Positions 36,403-47,849 of a DNA stretch of 64,000 nt are shown in pieces. A program made the translations under genes and the position numbers. The stretch spans positions 740,013 through 804,012 of the forward strand of contig JAAOMT010000607.1 in assembly GCA_016748015.1 (NCBI GenBank), read 5' to 3'. The DNA comes from Geosiphon pyriformis. Taxonomy: Eukaryota; Glomeromycota; Glomeromycetes; Archaeosporales; Geosiphonaceae. The first letter of the stretch is position 1, and each line of letters opens with the position of its first letter. The notes beneath the pieces are model-generated. The model worked only from the letters and a program-made list of their open reading frames with translations, had not been told where the DNA came from and searched no databases.

Positions 36403-38396
36403 TATTACCAGTAGAATTTTAGCTAGTAATTAGCATAAAATTATTCTTATAATTTTTATTATTAATTAGCATATTATTATCATTTCAATTATTACTTATT
36501 ATTTAATCAAATTATCAAATATCATTACTCAATCAATAATCCGATTTGTATCATAAAAATTAAGATGATCAAATTACACAATATCTTGAACCATTATTAC
36601 AGGTGATTATTTGGGGTGTTGATGAATAACAAACCTGTAACTTGGTACTTAAGATGATTGGTGACAATAATAATCTGAAGGTATTTTATTTGAAGGTTTT
36701 CCAATTGAGTTCTTTGTATAATGGATAGAGATTCAATGGTAACAGTTTATCAGTAGTTTTCTGAAACCATAGTTTTGTCGATGGCTTGCTCAGCTTGATG
36801 GTTGATGATTCTCCTGGTATGATATCCTTCGTAAGTGTATACCAGTGCTGTTTCCTGACATCAGTTCCTCTGTAAGTCCTCCAAGAATAAGTATTGTTTA
36901 AGCAAGTTTATTTTTCCATAAGTCTTCCAAGAGTAAGTATTTTTCTAGTAAGCTTTATTTCTCTGTAAGTCCTCCAAGAGTAAATCCTTTAATCAAGTTA
37001 GTAGACAACAAAAAAAATAAAGAAAGATAAAAGAAAAAATAAGAAATAAGCCAAGGTGATTTGCAAGTTAGTATTCCGTCAATAGCCATGATCAAGAGCT
37101 ATTGTTTCAGTATGGTTAAGTATTAGTTACCATCAACATGAAGTGTTGATAGTGAAGAATGAATTTGATATAGTGAATAATTATTTATTTGAGGATTAGT
37201 AGTAACTAAGCTGAGAATTTTTGGTGTTGATTCTCTTTTTTTTTTAATTTTAATAATTATGATTTTGTGAGTCTAATTGATTCTATGAGTCTAATTGACT
37301 CTGTGAATCAATTGACTCTAAGTCCTATTGATTAATTTTCTAATTTTTGATATTACTGCTATATATACGTATTTGAAATTCCTCAATTCCTCAATTTTTC
37401 ATGTCAAGAATCCTGAAATTCTTGGAATTCTGCAATTTTTTTGAGAGGAATTCTGGAATTCTGGAATCCTGCAATTCCTTGTGTGAGAATCCTGCAATTC
37501 CTGGAATCCTGCAATTCCTCTGAAAGGAATTCTGGAATTCCACATTTACTATGTCTACCTATGATTGGCTAATTTATATGCTAATATACTTTCTATATTT
37601 TATGAGTAACACCATTTAATATAGTCAAAATTTGCTGAAATTAATGAAAATTGGCCGAAATAATTAATAGTTTAGTGAAATAACTTGTAGTTTGCTGAAA
37701 TGTATCTTTAGTTTACCAAAATTGTAACAAAAAGAAAAGTGCAAGTTCAAAAACTAGTACTACAACAAGTTGTATAAAAAAAAAGCTTCTCTCTTTAAGA
37801 AAATATATTTTTTCATAATATTTTATCATAGTATCCTACTTTAAATATCTTAAATTGAAACAAATTACCTTTTACACATCTCAAATAAAAATTAAAATAT
37901 TCAAAAACCAAATCTTTGAATTATTATACTTGAAATTTCCTTAACACAACTAACATTTTGAAATTGATTAGCTACCAATTTCAGTAATCTGTTAATAACT
38001 TCAGACCTAGATAAAAAATGTTTCTCTTGACAAAATTCTATTTCTTTTACATTTTTTTTATTTTTATTTTTATTTTCTTATTATAATCATTAAGGTAGCC
38101 TACAGATGAGATTCTTGTAGAAGAGTTGACTTTGACAGCAAAATAACTACACATTTTTAGTGAGCTTTCAGATGAGCAATTCCTGGGAAAAAGTTGATGT
38201 TTACTACAATATAATTACACAAAGTAACTGATATAAAATTGGCCATTCTATTTATAAGCCCAGCAGTTCAAATTATAAGAGATAATTTGAAAATAAATTC
38301 AGTTACTGAAGGTCCAACTACTTCCTGAGAATATGAATTCACAGCAAATTAACATTAACAACATTCAAGAAAAGAGACCAAAAATTTCTGGTAATA
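36403..38396 (+). repeat. E2 5' LTR (about 977 bp without the LTR inserted at 36595-37611)
   Basis: It starts TATTACCAGTAGAATTTTAG and ends CTGGTAATA, with TGTTACCAG...CTGGTAACA as the family-C termini seen intact at 61437-62451. The 3' LTR of E2 shows the uninterrupted join GAACCATTTAATATAG. Confidence 0.87.
36595..37611 (-). repeat. Solo LTR, family B, minus orientation, inside the E2 5' LTR
   Basis: On the plus strand it runs TATTACAGGTGATTATTTGG to TATGAGTAACA, 1017 bp, and is flanked by CCAT at 36591-36594 and 37612-37615. It carries the same GAATTC-rich repeats as other family-B LTRs. Confidence 0.9.
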
Positions 38397-38445
38397 TTTG
38401 GTGTTCTTCCATAGAAATAACACAGCAATAACAACTTCAAAGTGG
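38397..38445 (+). other. E2 primer-binding site and leader
   Basis: TTTGGTGTTCTTCCATAGAA follows the LTR and matches E4 at 62452. The leader is cut at AAAGTGG by the next solo LTR and resumes at 39425 with GTAGTGACTATACC. Confidence 0.75.
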
Positions 38446-39424
38446 TGTTACCAGACGAAATTAGAAATATTATTTAGCATAAAATTATTTTTATAATTCC
38501 TATCATTAATTAGCATATATTATCATTTTAAATTATCACTTATTACATTAGCAAAATATCCGAAATTATCATTTAATTAATAACCCAATTTGTACATAAC
38601 ACAAATGTACCCTAATTGCAATAATCAATTATGCAATACCCCAAAATATATAACATTCAAAAGTTCACCAAAATTTGTAGAAATTCACCAAAATAATTGA
38701 TAGTTCACCGAAATATCTAATAGTTTGCAGAAATAACTTGTAGTTCACCGAAATGTATCTTTAGTTTAGCAAAATTGTAGAAAAGAGCAAAGTTCAAGTT
38801 CATGGAATAGTGTTACAACAAGTTGTATAAAAAAAAAGCTTTTCTCTTCGAGAAAATATATCTTATTTTAGATTTATCACTTAGAACCATTCCTATACAC
38901 ACAAAAAGAAATAAATATTAAATAATTTAAAAAACCAAATTCTTTAATTATTGCACTTGGAAAATCCCCAAAACTCAACTAACATTTTGAAATTGATTAA
39001 CTACCAATTTCAGTAAACTGTTAGTGATTCCAGACCTGAATAGAAAATGTTCTCTTGATAAAAACCTATTTCTTTTACATTTCTTTCATTTTTATTTTTT
39101 TTTTCTTATTACAATTATTAAGGTAGCTTACAGACGAGATTCCTGTAAAAGAGTTGACTTTCACAGCAAAGTAACTACACATTTTTAGTAAGCTTCCAGA
39201 TGAGTAATTCCTAGGAAAGAGTTGACATTTACTACAACGTAACTACACAAGTAACTGGCATAGAATTGGCCATTCCACTTATAAGCCCAGCAGTTCAAAT
39301 TATAGGAGATAATTTGAAGATAAAATTCAGTTATCGGAGGTTTAAACACTTTTTATAGTCGTGAATTAACAGCATTACAACAAACATACAAGAGCTAAGA
39401 AGAGACCAAAAATCTCTAGTAACA
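38446..39424 (+). repeat. Solo LTR, family C, in the E2 leader
   Basis: It runs from TGTTACCAG to TAGTAACA, 979 bp, flanked by GTGG (38442-38445) and GTAG (39425-39428), a one-transition 4-bp duplication. The intact leader of E4 shows the empty-site layout AAAGTGG directly followed by the gag codons. Confidence 0.85.
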
Positions 39425-39427
39425 GTA

Positions 39428-41130
39428 GTGACTATACCAGACACAACAACTCTAGAGTATTATCAGTCAATTTACACTTACTGCAAACAAAGATTCAACA
39501 TCCCAGACAGAATTAAAGTTGTCAAAAAATCAGTATACCAATACATTAAAAACTGCATCAACAATTATTTTTTTGGAAACTACAACATTTCAGAAGTTAG
39601 AAACAATCTTTACAATAATTTATTGCACTATTCACAACTGAAAACTGAAGACCTTAACAGTGAAACACTTGCCATCTACTTCCAAGAACTTAATTTTAGC
39701 ATTATTCAGTATTGTAAAAAAAAATATTCAGTACAGTCTAAATACTCTATTAACTTTGAATTAGAGACAGAAACAAGCAACAAAGGCAAACAAAAAATGA
39801 AACAATACTCAAAAACCACTCCAAACACTCCAATACTACCAAAGACAATTGCCAAACACTTGCAAACACCTAAACAAGGAACCAGTATTAAATTACCACT
39901 TTCTATTACACTATTTCCAATTTTATTTGCTCGACCACAAACACCAAATTTACTACTTACCTATTTCTCCAAACCAGAAAATTTTCAGTTATCTAAAAAT
40001 CCTATTCAACAGCAGGAACCAATATCAACCAGCACCAATATTATTAATTACTTACAAGAAAATAAAAATAATTATTTAGAGAACTTAGAAAATAAAAAAC
40101 TGAATCAAAACAAAAAAAACCTACAAAGAACAAAAAAAAAATGGCAACTGCTTATATTACAAAAATCCCAGAATTTACTGGTAAAGATAATGATACTAGT
40201 CCTCAAAAATGGCTTAACAAAGTTCAAAAAGCAGGAGATACAAATGGTTGGAATGCAGCAAAAATGCTCAAAGCAATTCTATACTTTCTCTAAGGAATTG
40301 TAGGAGAATAGTTAAAAAACTTAGAAGAATCATTTGAAAACTGGCAAGCATTCAAAAATGCTTTCTTATAACAATTTACCAACAACAACACCTTTATCAC
40401 TCTTCACAATTGCTTTCACAATATCAAACAAGAAACCTTTAAAACTGTTATAACTTATCTTGGAAGATTTAACAAACTTCTTTAACAAATTTGACAATTA
40501 GAAACCAATGAATATTATTCCAATGTCCAGATTTTGGATCAGTTTATAGCAGGGTTAAAAAACAAGTTAATCAAGAAAGTTTACTCACATGTTCCAGAAA
40601 ACTTAGCAACAGCCATTAGACATGCAAAGAAATATAAAATGGCAATAGAAAAAGCAAACCACACCAAACTTGTAAATTTTGCTATTGGAAAAACCAGCTT
40701 AGCAGCTGAAGAGAAAATTGACCAACTTACAAAAAAAGTTGAAAACTATTTTACCAACCAACAATAATAGCAACAACCACAAAGATATTAGCCACCACAG
40801 TAATAAAACCAAAACAACTACTTATTACCAACAAACAGCCAAAACCAAAGTTGTTATTATTGTGAGATTCCAAGACATTGGAAACAAGATTGCAGAAAGC
40901 TACAAAGAGACCAACAAAACAGGAGTAATTAACATTACCCTTCAACACAGCAATTTCATTATCAGCCTCTACCACCAGCCTATTATTCCTTAAAACCACA
41001 ACAGCAAACCAATTACTATTAACTTGCTCCATAGTAACAATATTAACAATCTCTACCAACTCAACAGTATTAACAACCACCTACACAACAATATCAAATA
41101 CCAGCCCAAAAATTGGTTTAACATAACCAA
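39428..41130 (+). pseudogene. E2 gag (decayed)
   Basis: It begins GTGACTATACCAGAC without an ATG and reads TTLEYYQSIYTYCKQRFNIP and then a Gln/Pro/Ser-rich linker. A frameshift near the A-rich stretch at about 40130 precedes the capsid domain: TAYITKIPEFTGKDNDTSP, ENWQAFKNAFL, VITYLGRFNKLL and ILDQFIAGLKNKLIKK. The knuckle CYYCEIPRHWKQDC (CX2CX4HX4C) lies at about 40851-40895. Stops occur at several Trp or Gln positions. Its nearest relative here is E4 gag. Confidence 0.82.
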
Positions 41131-41418
41131 TTCACACCACAAAATTAATTTCAGAATAATAACAACAGAATCAATTCAAACAACCAATTGGTTCTCCAAA
41201 ATTATGGTTAGCAAAAACCCAATTACTACTATATTCAATCCAGTTATCTCACAATGCCTGAAAAATCGAATTTTTAACAAACTGTACTTTTTGAAAGTAA
41301 AGTTGCAGTACCAAAATCAAACCCTTCTAACAATACTATTTTACCAGCTTAAATTGCTCAAAATGCCAACTTCTCAAATATATTTCCATTTAAATTTGAA
41401 GCCAATAAATCACCATTC

Positions 41419-41736
41419 TTGCTTAGCAATGCAGCAGTCAATGAACAAAAAGCAATCACTGCTATATATATTAAAGCTAAGGTAGAAAAAAAACAAATCC
41501 ACTTAATTCTAGACAGTGGATCTGTTGGAAGCATTATTACTTACCAACTGATACAACAGCTTGGAAAAAATGTTGACAGATTAGTCCAAACTGTTATTTT
41601 TATAGCAAATGGGATAAAAAAGACATTAGTAGGAGAAATTGACAATTTTTTATTCACCATTGATGGAATCATCATTCCAGTTAAAGTTTTAGTCATGGAT
41701 GTACCACAATACCAAGCTCTTGTCAGAAATAATTAG
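41419..41736 (+). CDS. E2 aspartic protease domain (active-site DSG kept)
   Basis: KKQIHLILDSGSVGSIITYQ carries the retropepsin DSG. Then come VIFIANGIKKTLVGEIDNF and VLVMDVPQYQALVRNN before a TAG. This is one fragment of the gag-pol frame, open for 105 codons, not a gene with its own start. It would process the polyprotein. Confidence 0.82.
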   Translation: MLSNAAVNEQKAITAIYIKAKVEKKQIHLILDSGSVGSIITYQLIQQLGKNVDRLVQTVIFIANGIKKTLVGEIDNFLFTIDGIIIPVKVLVMDVPQYQALVRNN

Positions 41737-41778
41737 CTTCTCAAGGCCAATGCAAATTTAGATTGAAAAACCCAAGAA

Positions 41779-42815
41779 TTGAAGATTTCATACCAAGAAC
41801 AATACACCAAAGTACCTGTCATCTATAATACTTTTAATAAGAAATTTGAAAAAGCTCTAGTATTCGAATTTGAAAAGAAAAAAGAATTACCAATTATTGA
41901 AACCTTTATGGCTTTTGAATCACCATTCAATTGGGCTGAAGAAACAGAACAAAAAATCTTTGAAGAGACCAGAAGATGGAATGTAGTTAGATATTCCATA
42001 CCAGAACCACAAAAACAACTACCTTATATTCCACTTAAATACAAAGATTGTAAAAAAAAACTTTCATTAATGAGAGCATATATTTTTCCAAAAGAGGAAT
42101 ATGAAACTCCTACCTGTTATTTTTGCAAAGCATACTATAGAGAACGATTTAGATATTTCAAAAGAAGTGAAAAATAAGACAACACTCTTTGTCTTACATG
42201 TGAAGATATGCTATTAGAAGAATACAACTGGATTAATGTTGCAATGAAAGGAGGAGTATGTAATCAAACCTGCCAATATGCCTTATCAATTTCGGAAAAA
42301 GTCAGAAGAAGAATACTTTTTGATGCAGCATACAACAGTGCTTTTAACAAACTCTACTACTACTCTTATGATGCTGAAATAATCTTTGATCTAGCAATGG
42401 CTTTAATTAATAGAGCCATACAGAAAGATATCTACCAAATGAAAAAAGTTGAGTACATTGAATACACAATAGAATTAGCTGAATTCAATTATAAAGATGA
42501 AGTAGAAACATACTACCAAATTGCAAGTCACACTTATCTAACCCAAGAAGCTCAAATTTAACAATTAGAGCAAATGAACATTCAATTGTGTAAGGAATAC
42601 ATCATGCCATGTAATGACAAATGGTGTTCAGAATGCTATGCTTTTAGCATCTCCTTGCCCAGCAAAGATGACCAGGAGAAAATTGAGTTTGGAGAACATA
42701 AGTCAGAAGAAAGAATTACAACAACACCAATCTATCTTACTGAAAACCAGTCTGCTATACAACTCAAATATTTTAACAACAATAAAAAAGGAATAAAACC
42801 AGAAAAAGCCTACGA
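41779..42815 (+). pseudogene. E2 Cys-rich region upstream of the dUTPase
   Basis: Three consecutive open pieces form this region: FMAFESPFNWAEETEQKIFE with CYFCKAYY, a TAA, then LCLTCEDML and GGVCNQTCQYALSISEKV with an alpha-helical, Tyr-rich stretch FNKLYYYSYDAEIIFDLAMA, then LCKEYIMPCNDKWCSEC. The cysteine pairs recur in E1. I recognise no family. It lies in frame ahead of the dUTPase, so it is probably part of the same polyprotein. Confidence 0.7.
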
Positions 42816-43517
42816 AATTGATGCAGAATATGATCTAAGATATCTTGGCAAAAATACTTTGGTTTTTTAACCAAAATTCTTAATCAAAATCAACCTTAGA
42901 ATTGCTCTTGAAATACCACCAAGAGCAATAGTACAAATTGTTTCTCAATCATCATTGGCAAGCAAAAAAATCAATGTTAGAGGAGAAGTTATAGATACAG
43001 AATATACTGAAAATATTATCATCATGTTACAGAATGAAACAGACAAACCATTTAGGATTGAACATGCTGAAAAAATTGCCCAAGCAATTTACTTACTCTT
43101 AATCAACATTTTGGGTTTACAATCAGTTAACAATAGAGAACAATTGGAAAAAAGTGAAAGAGAAACTCAAGGTTTTGGTTTAATTGGACAATTTACAGTT
43201 TTAGTAAATATAGCTTTTAATGTACAAAATAAATTTCACCAGATTCTTCAACTTCCCCAACCAATTACCATTTCACTTTTTGGAGAACATAACGAAATTT
43301 ACACTTGCTCAAAACCCACCACTACTCAACAAATCTTTGAATTTAATGAACAAATCTGTTCAAAGCATAAAATTTTAATCCCAAATGTTTATATTCCCAA
43401 AAGAATGAAAAAATTTCAAGTCACATTCTACAACCTTAATAATTACCTTATTGTTTTATTGAATAAATTAAAGATTGGAATCATACACAGTAACATTTTC
43501 CAAGATAAAAACTCTTA
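42816..43517 (+). pseudogene. E2 dUTPase domain (catalytic residues kept, one stop)
   Basis: Trimeric dUTPase motifs: 1 AEYDLRYLGK, 2 SQSSLASKKINVRG, 3 EVIDTEYTENI, 4 AEKIAQAI and 5 TQGFGLIGQF (family GxGSTG). The motif 1 and motif 3 aspartates are present, unlike E1. One TAA at 42868-42870, between motifs 1 and 2, breaks the frame. About 110 residues follow motif 5 (IPNVYIPKRMKKFQVTFYNL), equivalent to the E1 tail. The frame resumes after E3 into the RT with YYLLEEKL. The reaction would be dUTP to dUMP plus pyrophosphate. Confidence 0.87.
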
Positions 43518-43599
43518 AATTGTCTCTAATTTCATTGGAATTATGAGACATATTCTACTTCTTAACCCAAACATTATCTCTACTACTGAAAGCTACTAC

Positions 43600-44531
43600 T
43601 GTTACAGATAATTATTTGGAGTTTCAAATCAAATAACAAATCCATAACTTGGTGCTCAATTGATAAGGTGGTTGGTAATACCTGAAGGTGTTGTTTTATC
43701 TGAAGGTTTTATTATAGAGTTCTTTGTATAATGGACAGAAATTCAATAGTTGTCTTTCCAGTCACCTCCTAGAATTGCAATTCTGTCGAATTTTTTTCTC
43801 AGTGTGGTGGCCAGTAATCTTGGCAGAGATGCCCTTCTGGTAAGCTATTCTTAAATTTTCAATTCTTATATCTTTTTTTTGGGGTTTTTTATCAAGTTAT
43901 CCATGACATTAATAACTCAGTGCTTAATCTTCAAGTAATTAGTAAAACAAAGAAATAATAAAAAATAAAAAAAATAAGCCAAGACAATAAATATTAGTAT
44001 TCCATCAATAGCTGTGATCAAGAACTATTGTTCTAGTGTGATTAAGTATCAATTACTATCAACATAAAGTGTTGATAGTAGAGAGTAGAATTAAGATAGA
44101 GAATAATTATTTATTGATATTTGTGAATTGGAAGGTCACTTAAATGAAATATAAACTGAGAAGTCTCTAACTAAAAGATTCTGTTTTGTAATTTTAAATA
44201 ATTATGATTTGCAAGTCTAATTGATTCTATGAGTCTAATTGATTTCACGAATCAATTAACTCTGAGTTCCATTGATTAATTTTCTAACTTCTGATACTAC
44301 TGCTATATATATGTATTTGAGATTCCTCAATTCCTCAATTTTTTATGTCAGAAATCCTAGAATTCCTAGAATTCTGCAATTCCTTTGAGAGGAATCCTGG
44401 AATTTTGGAATCCTGTGATTTCTCTTATGAGAATTCTGCAATTCCTGGAATTCTGGATTCCATATTTATTATGTCTACCTATAATTGGCTAATTTATATG
44501 CTAATATACTTCTTATATTTTATAAGTAATA
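43600..44531 (-). repeat. E3 3' LTR
   Basis: Plus-strand ends are TGTTACAGATAATTATTTGG and TTTTATAAGTAATA, with the terminal GTAACA mutated to GTAATA. Confidence 0.88.
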
Positions 44532-44749
44532 TTATTCTCTCCTTTAATATTGAGCTCTTGTGAAATCTTCTAAATTTTTCTTTGTATCAATTTTGTTGCT
44601 GTAATTTCTATTGCTATTTTTTTTTTTTTTTTTTTTTAAATCTAATTTTTATACGTAACTAGGATTTTTAATTATAATGGTCTGTTCAGAATATCTAAGT
44701 TCAAATCTTGTATTTGTATTATGTGCATGTTCAGACATAATGTTCTTAT

Positions 44750-46855
44750 TATTATCACTGAATTGAGTTAATTCCTGCTCTATTATAAGATCTAGAAGTA
44801 TGATATATTGTTTAATGTTTAAAGCAGAGTTTGAATTTGTTGTTGACAGAGTTTAAATCATCATTGTCATTAGCAAAGTTTGAATTGTTATTGTCATTAG
44901 TGGAGTTTGAATTGGAATTAAGTTCCAATTTTGATTTCCATTTGTTCTTGCTAATTGGCTCTTCTTTAAATATATAATACATGAGAGTAGATTGTAATTC
45001 AGGGCTGTCAAAAGAGTTTTAATGATTTGTTAATTGATTTTTGTACTGCTGATTCTCAAATTCCTTTTTCTTTTCTAAGTTTTTTTCATATTGACACTTT
45101 CCCAATGCTGACTTTTGGCACAGAAGAAGGCAGTTTTCATATAAGTAAGTATGAATCTGAGTAGTTTTTTCTGGAATTCTTCCAATGAATCTTTAAATAA
45201 TCGGAGTTTTGAATTTTTAGAGATTTGACAGGTTTTATCTAAGGTAAGTTTTCTTGTCTAATAGCAGGGTTAGACTTATTGGGTTTCTAATGTTTGGGTT
45301 TTAAATGATCAAGTTGAAGTTTTAACTTTTAACAAGTTTTACTAAAGGTAAGTTTTTTTCTATACTAGTGGGGTTAAAATTTATTGGGTTTCAAATGTTC
45401 AGGTTTTAAACTATCAGGTCTTGAAGAATCGGAGTTTTAACAAGTTCTATCAAAAGTAAGTTTCTTTATATAATAGTGGGGTTGGAATTATTAAGTTTCA
45501 AATAATTTTCAGAGTTTTTAATTTAATAAGTTTATCAAAGGTAAGTTCTTTATATGATAACAGGGTTGAGATTATTGGGTTTTGAATAAACAAAGTTTTA
45601 ATTTAACGAGTTTTTTTTTTAATGAGTTTATCAATGGTAATTTTCGAATGTTCAGAGTTTTAATAATCAGGTTTTGAATGATCGGAGTTTCAATTTAATG
45701 AGTTTTTTAAAGATAATAGTAAAAATAAGGATTTTGCAAATTCTAAGTGATTTTCTCTTGTTTTCTTTTGGTCTGCCATTTTTCTGCATGGTTGTTGCTC
45801 ATTATTATCACTGAATTAAGTTAATTTCTGCTCTATTATAAGATCTAAAAGCATGATATATTGTTTGGTGTTTGAAGTGGAGTTTGAATTTATTGTTGAT
45901 GGAGTTTAAATTGTTATTGTTATTAGCAAAGTTTGAATCATTGTCATTATCAGTAGAGTTTAAATTGGGATTAAGTTCCAATTCCGATTTCTATTTGTTC
46001 TTGCTGATTGGCTCTTCTTTGAATATATGATACATGGGAATGAATTGTGACTTAAGGCCATTAGGTAAGTTTTGATGATTTGTTGATCGATTTTGGTACT
46101 ACTGATTCTTAAATTTCTTTTTTTTCTCAAAGTCTTTTTCATATTGACACTTTCTCAATGCTGACTTTTGGCACAGAAAAAGGCAGTCTTTGCACAAGTA
46201 AGTATGAATCTGAGTAGTTTTTTCTGGAATTCTTCCAATGAGTCTTTAAATAATTGGAGTTTTGAATTTCTAAAGATTTGATGGGTTTTATCTGAGGTAA
46301 GTTTCCTTGTCCAATAGCAAGATTAGACTTATTGGGTTTTTAATGTTCAAGTTTTAAATGATCGAGTTGGAGTTTTAACTTTTAATAAGTTTTACCAAAG
46401 GTAAGTTTCTTTTTATACTAGCAGAGTTGGAATTTATCAAGTTTTAAATATTCGGGTTTTGAACTATCGGGTCTTGAAGAATTGGAGTTTTAACAAGTTT
46501 TATCAAAAATAAGTTTCTTTATACAATAGCAGAGTTAGAATTATCAGGTTTTAAATAATTTTTGGAGTTTTTAATTTAACAAGTTTATTGAAGGTAAGTT
46601 TTTTATACAATAGCAGAGTTGAGATTATTGGGTTTCGAATAAACGGAGTTTTAATCTAATAAGTTTTTTTTTAACAAGTTTATCAACAGTAATTTTCAAA
46701 TGTTCGGGGTTTTAATGATTGGGTTTTAAATGATCAAAGATTCAATTTAACAAGTTTTTTAAAGGTAATGGTAAAAATAAGGATTTCACGAATCTTAAGT
46801 GATTTTCTCTTGTTTTCTCTTGGTCTGCCACTTTCCTGTATGGTTGTTGCTGGTG
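44750..46855 (-). repeat. Tandem duplication of about 1.05 kb in E3
   Basis: Plus-strand ATTATCACTGAATTGAGTTA at 44751 recurs at 45805 as ATTATCACTGAATTAAGTTA, and similarity continues through GCTGACTTTTGGCACAGAA, TTCTTCCAATGA and GGTAAGTTT segments up to the gag-start block GGTCTGCCA (45770 and 46822). The offset is 1052-1054 bp. On the minus strand each unit begins with a gag start (VADQEKT or MADQKKT) and reaches an acidic Asn-rich spacer like that before the E1 dUTPase. Confidence 0.85.
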
Positions 46856-46895
46856 CTAGTTTTCTGTTGGATTATACTTCACAGGGAGCATCAAA

Positions 46896-47844
46896 TGTTA
46901 CAGATGATTATTTGGGGTCTCAAATCAAATAACAAACTCATAACTTGGTGCTTAATTGATAGGGTGGTTAGTAATATCTGAAGATATTGTTTTATCTGAA
47001 GATTTTGTTATGAAGTCCTTTGTATAATAGACAGAGATTCAATGGTTGTCTTTTCAGTCACCTTCTGGAATTGCAATTCCATTAAATTTTTTTCTCAGCA
47101 TAATGACTGGTAATCTTGGCAGAAATGCCCTTTTGGTAAGCTATTCTTAAATTCTCAATTCCTATACCCTTCCTTTGGGGTCTTTTACCAGGCTATTTAT
47201 GACTTCAATAACTCAGTGCTTAATCTTCAAGTAATTAGTAAAACAAAGAAATAATAGAAAATAACAGAAAATAAAAGAGATAAGTCAAGGCAATAAATAT
47301 TAGTATCTTATCAATAGCCATGATCAAGAGCTATTGTTCTAGTGTGATTAAGTATTAATTACTATCAACATAAAGTGTTAATAGTAGAGAGTGGAATTAA
47401 GATAGAGAATAATTATTTATTAATATTTGTGGATTGGAAGGTTGTTTAGATGAAATCTAAACTGGGAAGTTTCTAACTAAAGAATTCTATTTTGTAATTT
47501 TAATAATTATAATTTGCAAGTCTAATTAATTCTATGAGTCTAATTGACTCTGCAAATCAATTGACTCTAAGTTCTATTGACTAATTTTCTAACTTCTGAT
47601 ACTACTGCTATATATACATATTTAAGATTTCTCAATTCCTCAATTCTTTATGTTAGGAATCCTGGAATTCCTGGAATTCTGTAATTCTTTTAAGAGGAAT
47701 CCTGGAATTCTGGAAATCCTGTGATTCCTCTTATGAGAATTCTGCAATTCCTCTGAGAGGAATTCTGGAATTCCACATTTACTACATCTACCTATGATTA
47801 GCTAATTTATATGCTAATATACTTCTTATATTTTATGAGTAACA
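46896..47844 (-). repeat. E3 5' LTR
   Basis: Plus-strand ends are TGTTACAGATGATTATTTGG and TTTTATGAGTAACA. It is followed on the minus strand by the primer-binding site at 46895-46869. Confidence 0.88.
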
Positions 47845-47849
47845 CCACC

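Larger units (their letters stand above)
43600..47844 (-). mobile_element. E3: non-autonomous LTR element, complete, inserted in E2
   Basis: It has two family-B LTRs in minus orientation, 5' LTR 47844-46896 (949 bp) and 3' LTR 44531-43600 (932 bp), with 2.36 kb between. Flanks are CTAC (43596-43599) and CCAC (47845-47848). A primer-binding site TTTGATGCTCCCTGTGAAGT adjoins the 5' LTR, and a purine tract AAAGGAGAGAATAA adjoins the 3' LTR. The interior encodes no RT or integrase; it consists mainly of two tandem copies of a roughly 1.05-kb unit. It must have moved with enzymes from a relative. Confidence 0.88.

Noticed and set aside
34437-37611. A dUTPase gene flanked by long inverted repeats, looking like a DNA transposon cargo
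   Set aside because: The two flanking repeats are independent solo LTRs with different target duplications (ATGG and CCAT), one in E1 and the other inside the E2 5' LTR. The dUTPase frame continues into E1 RT at 52497.
42816-43517. dUTPase as a host gene
   Set aside because: It is in frame with retroelement pol on both sides, lacks its own start and introns, and occurs in two elements.
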